The notes beneath the pieces were generated by a model. That model was not told where the DNA came from, ran no database searches, and saw only the letters and a program-made list of their open reading frames with translations. From Arthrobacter sp. Hiyo8 (GTDB taxonomy: Bacteria > Actinomycetota > Actinomycetes > Actinomycetales > Micrococcaceae): a stretch of DNA of 64,000 nt. A program made the translations under genes and the position numbers. Shown in pieces: positions 60,826-64,000 of the stretch. The stretch's first letter is position 1, and each line of letters begins with the position of its first letter. The DNA lies in contig AP014719.1 of NCBI GenBank assembly GCA_001549895.1, positions 1,364,001 through 1,428,000 on the forward strand, read 5' to 3'.

Positions 60826-61742
60826 TCAGCTCTGCGCTACGGACAGTACCGGCTTCTTTTTGCCGCTGGCGTCTTGGGTCAGCGTCGGGGCCGGAGGCTT
60901 CGGCGGGGCCACTACGGGAGCAGGTGCCGGTGGTGGTGGCGGCGGTGCGGGCGGAAGGCAGGAGTAGTTGTAGTCGAAGTCCGTGGTGAATTGGGTGAGC
61001 ACAACCACGCCGCCAGCAGTCAGGGGCGGGGCCGAGCAGAGTTCCGCCGCAGTCTCTGGTGATGTTGCTCCGGCAAGCCAGCTCTTAAGTCCGTTCAGAT
61101 TGCTGTCGGGATGAAGCTGGCCGGCGATGAGCCCGAACTGGTACGAGGTTGAGTAGATGCCAACCTGGGCGCCGATGCTTTGCAGGAACGCGGCCATGCC
61201 TTCAATGTCTGCGGCGTTGGCCACGGTGTCCCAAGACCATGCATTCCCGGTCTCCACATCCAGCCACCACAGGCGCTTGGCGGGATCGGGCACGCCGTAC
61301 CGGGTGACGGCGTCGAAGGCCATTCCGTAACCGTAAAGGTAGGCGCACGCCGCCGAAGCTGACCCGTCGCAGCTCCCATACGGGTTGGGCCGGCCAGACC
61401 CACCTCCGCATCGGATCCGGGCCACCACGCGCCATAGCCCGCGGGATTGGCGGTGTTGACGTACACAGCGGCTGCGGGTTGGCTTGTCCCGCCCGCCGAG
61501 CCGCTGGCCCAGCCCAGCTGCTCGGCGAAACAGGGATTCGCGGTGCCCGGACGGCCGCCGTTCACGCCGACAATTCCGAACGCCTGGCCGGAAGGAAGTC
61601 CGCCACCACATTGGGGCCAGGAAATGTCGCTACCCAAGGAGATCCCAGAAACTTCCATGGGAGCGGCATTAGCGGCGGATAATGGTGTGGCGGTCGTAGC
61701 TAACAAGAGGCAAGCAACGGCCATGATTTTTGCAGTTTTCAT
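60826..61742 (-). CDS. Secreted glycoside-hydrolase-25-like protein with Pro-rich tail, one frameshift
   Basis: About 305 residues. Signal peptide from ATG 61742 ([20 protein letters not shown]). Catalytic-domain features: [45 protein letters not shown] and [14 protein letters not shown], resembling the DUF1906/GH25-type beta/alpha barrel (acidic DVE). A frame break near 61400. The C terminus is a Pro-rich tail ([18 protein letters not shown]). May act on peptidoglycan; activity unproven. Confidence 0.8.
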
Positions 61743-61977
61743 GATGTGCGTCCTTGGCATGGTTCAGGGCCCTGCCGGGGTTGGTACTGCCGCACATTGC
61801 ATCCCAAAAGCAATGGCAGTGAGCCATCTTCGGCTCACTACGGATCCTACGGACGGGCTTCTGGGCAGCCTTGAGTGATCTCTACTGGACTTGGTTAACG
61901 AATTTGCGAGTAAGTGGCGTGGTGCACTTGGAGTACAGCTCAGACGCCGGAGTACTCAGCTCTGCGCCAGACCTCGG

Positions 61978-62526
61978 TCAGGAAGCGACGAGTCCATCTG
62001 CGACTACCGCCAGCATTGATGCTGCCGCATCGGCGGGAAGTTCGCTGTTATCCACTACCGCGGCCACGCCGCCGACGAGCCTGCTGATCTGCATCGCATC
62101 GACTCCGGGGCGCAAGGCCGAGTCCAACGCTTCGATCACGCGCTGATTGGCGCCGAGGTAGGTCTGGCACTTCGCGGCAAACGGGGATCCGGGGTCGCCC
62201 AGCGCTGCGGTGATCCGCGCGGCGGCGCCTTTGTGTTCTGTCAGCATCGACGCATAGTCGGTTAGCCAGCTCAACAACCGTTCCCGTGCGGGGGCGTCGA
62301 GGGACAGTGCCCGGTCGACGGCGGTGCGGACCTTCTCGGCCCACGCCTCGAGGACCGCGTCGTACAACGACTCCTTGGTGGGGAAGTGCCGGTAGAGCGT
62401 GCCGGGTCCCACCTCGGCCGCCTTGGCTACTTCGTCCATCGAAACGGCTTCGAAGCCTTTGACGCGGAAGAGTGCACGCGCAACCTCCACGATCCGGTCG
62501 CGGTTGCGTTGAGCGTCAGCGCGCAC
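61978..62526 (-). CDS. TetR-family repressor
   Basis: 182 residues from GTG 62526. HTH: IVEVARALFRVKGFEAVSMD, EVAKAAEVGPGTLYRHFPTK. The C-terminal domain includes LLSWLTDYASMLTEHKGAAA. Divergent from the MFS exporter at 62641 with palindromes between them; the classic TetR/exporter arrangement. Confidence 0.93.
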   Translation of the reverse strand: MRADAQRNRDRIVEVARALFRVKGFEAVSMDEVAKAAEVGPGTLYRHFPTKESLYDAVLEAWAEKVRTAVDRALSLDAPARERLLSWLTDYASMLTEHKGAAARITAALGDPGSPFAAKCQTYLGANQRVIEALDSALRPGVDAMQISRLVGGVAAVVDNSELPADAAASMLAVVADGLVAS

Positions 62527-62555
62527 AGAAACACCTTTCGATTCACCCTTGAAAA

Positions 62556-62598
62556 ACGGAGAGTGTCTCCGTATAGTTCTAAACGGAGCAACTCTCCT
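62556..62598. promoter_or_regulatory. TetR-type operators and promoter
   Basis: ACGGAGA-GTG-TCTCCGT (62556-62572) is a perfect 7-bp-arm palindrome. ACGGAG-CAA-CTCTCCT (62583-62598) is a second, imperfect copy. TATAGT lies between them. Presumed TetR sites controlling both divergent genes. Confidence 0.75.
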
Positions 62599-62640
62599 CT
62601 TAGTGTACGTCAGCCCCTCGGCTAGAACAGGACACCTCCC

Positions 62641-64000
62641 ATGACACCCACAATCGCCACACGCGCCCCAGCCGGGATCGTTACATCCGGCCGTCGCGCC
62701 GGCAGCATTGGCCTCTGGCTGGTCATGCTGGCCCAACTCATGCTTGTCCTCGACGCGACCGTCGTTAACGTCGCGCTCCCCCACATCGCCACCGACCTCC
62801 ACTTCGACCGGGCCGAGCTCAGCTGGGTCCTGAACGGCTACGCCGTCGCTTTCGGCGGCCTCCTGCTGCTCGGCGGACGGATCGGAGACGTGATGGGCCG
62901 CCGTCGCACCTTCCTGGTGGGCGTCGCAGCCTTCACGCTCTTCTCCCTGCTTGGTGGCCTCGCCACCTCGCCCTCCTCCTTGTTATCGCACGCGCGCTCC
63001 AGGGCCTCGGCGCCGCATTCGCCGCCCGAGCGTTCTGGCGCTCATCACCACTAGCGCAAAGGACGACGGCGCGCGGAACCGGGCGCTCGCCCTGTTCTCC
63101 GCCATTGCCTCAATGGGTGGCGCGCTCGGGCTCATCCTCGGCGGGCTCCTCACCGACACCACCAGCTGGCGGTGGACCCTCTTCATCAACGTGCCGATCG
63201 GCGTCGTCGTCCTCATTGCGGTGCCGCGCCTGGTCGCGGAAACTCCCCGGCGGCCCGGACGCTTCGACATCCTCGGAGCCGTGACCGCCACTGGCGGCGC
63301 CATCGCCATCGTGTGGGGTCTCATTCAAGCGGGCGACGTCGGATGGTCCAGCCCGCGCACGATCGGCGGCCTGGTTGTCGGGGCCGCACTGATCGCAATT
63401 CTCGCCGCTACCGAGCAGAGGGTGGCCCACCCGCTGCTTCGTCCGCAACTGCTGCGCAGCCCGAGCCGAGTGGCGGCGCTGGCAGCGATGGCAGCAACCT
63501 ACGGCGGGATGCTGGCCATGTTCTTCCTCATGGTCCAGTACCTCGAAGACGATCTGCACCTCACGCCCATGGTCACCGGACTGGCGTTCCTGCCGATGCC
63601 GCTCAGCATCTTCGCGATGTCGCGCATCGTCCCGCGCCTGCTCGAGCGCTTCGGGGCCGTCCGGCTGGTCATCGTCGGTACCGCTCTCCGCGTCGTCGCC
63701 TTCCTGCCGCTGACGCAACTGAACACGGACACCCCGCTCGCCCTCGTTTTGCTTGCACTGCTGGGCACTGGAATCTCGGCCGGCATGACGTTCATGCCGC
63801 TCACCACGCTCGCGCTGCGCAACGTCGAACCCGAGCACGCAGGGTCTGCGTCCGGACTCTTCCAGACGATGCAGCAGCTGGGCGGAGCTGTCGGCCTGGC
63901 CATCGTGGCTTCGATCTACGCGGCCTTCGCGATCCCCGGCGACTTCCTGACCGGCGGGCGGGCCGGGTTCTGGTCTGCAACTGTCCTGTCCGCGCTCGCG
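62641..64000 (+). CDS. MFS drug exporter, DHA2 (EmrB/QacA) family, one frameshift, runs off window
   Basis: At least 450 residues. MLVLDATVVNVALPHIATDL and LSWVLNGYAVAFGGLLLLGG then RIGDVMGRRRTFL (motif A) mark DHA2 exporters with fourteen helices. Frame break near 62975. ATG 62641 has no strong ribosome site but lies right after the operator region. Controlled by the divergent TetR gene. The 3' end is beyond base 64000. Confidence 0.92.

Overview
The window looks like chromosomal DNA of a high-GC actinobacterium of the Arthrobacter/Pseudarthrobacter type (Micrococcaceae). This is inferred from codon use, the many GAF-ANTAR regulators, Ltp/TM2 and excalibur surface proteins, DUF1326/DUF2182 and DGPF/ECF42 pairs. 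No rRNA, tRNA or CRISPR was recognised. Many genes are split by single-base indels, nearly always in short C or G runs. Examples are the Walker A of the ABC ATPase at 3.86 kb, the GYSGGG elbow at 3.09 kb, and three otherwise near-identical tandem modules at 14.5-15.5 kb that differ from each other in C-run length. I read these as probable sequencing or assembly errors and annotate the genes across the breaks.

Layout. 0-2.3 kb: excalibur lipoprotein, two large palindromes and a complete IS1249-type IS256-family element with 8-bp target duplication. 2.3-7.5 kb: cold-shock protein, hydrolase, ABC drug-exporter pair, two VOC proteins, pentapeptide protein. 7.5-14 kb: a flavin monooxygenase whose 3' end recurs as two downstream fragments, interleaved with hypothetical and immunity-like genes, a TM2-Ltp surface protein, a barstar and a TmrB-like kinase. 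14-20 kb: a secreted RCC1-repeat protein with a tripled 122-codon module, then small PASTA, lipoprotein and membrane proteins with scattered GGATCC-centred palindromes. 20-30 kb: MFS carriers, the DGPF/ECF42 pair, a TetX-like monooxygenase, ABM, MepB, TfoX-N and DUF1508 proteins, and a Bcr-type exporter divergent from an XRE regulator. 30-33.5 kb: three GAF-ANTAR regulators interleaved with two copies of a small paralogous protein. 33.6-37 kb: secreted and small membrane proteins behind two near-identical periodic promoter arrays. 37-42.3 kb: a PLD-helicase-DUF3427 protein, a NERD nuclease-like protein and a DUF6994 protein (possible defence group). 42-55 kb: metabolic and transport genes, including an NMT1/SsuA-type ABC operon divergent from a response regulator. 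55-59 kb: small secreted or lipoprotein genes, a third periodic array and a large LuxR-family ATPase regulator. 59-64 kb: MFS, a GH25-like secreted protein, and a TetR/MFS divergent pair that runs off the end.

The most unusual signal is the pair of promoter arrays at 33663-33757 and 35608-35702. Each has five 9-bp direct repeats of the type CACACGGAG, with identical start-to-start spacings of 22, 21, 21 and 22 bp. In each, the fifth repeat lies 16-17 bp before a TATCTT or TATTTT -10 box, so it occupies the -35 position. They precede a secreted protein and a run of small membrane proteins. A third array with the same period but a different motif lies upstream of another small secreted protein at 57.0 kb. 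The geometry matches that known for LytTR-type response regulators, but no LytTR protein is visible here, so the cognate regulator is unknown.
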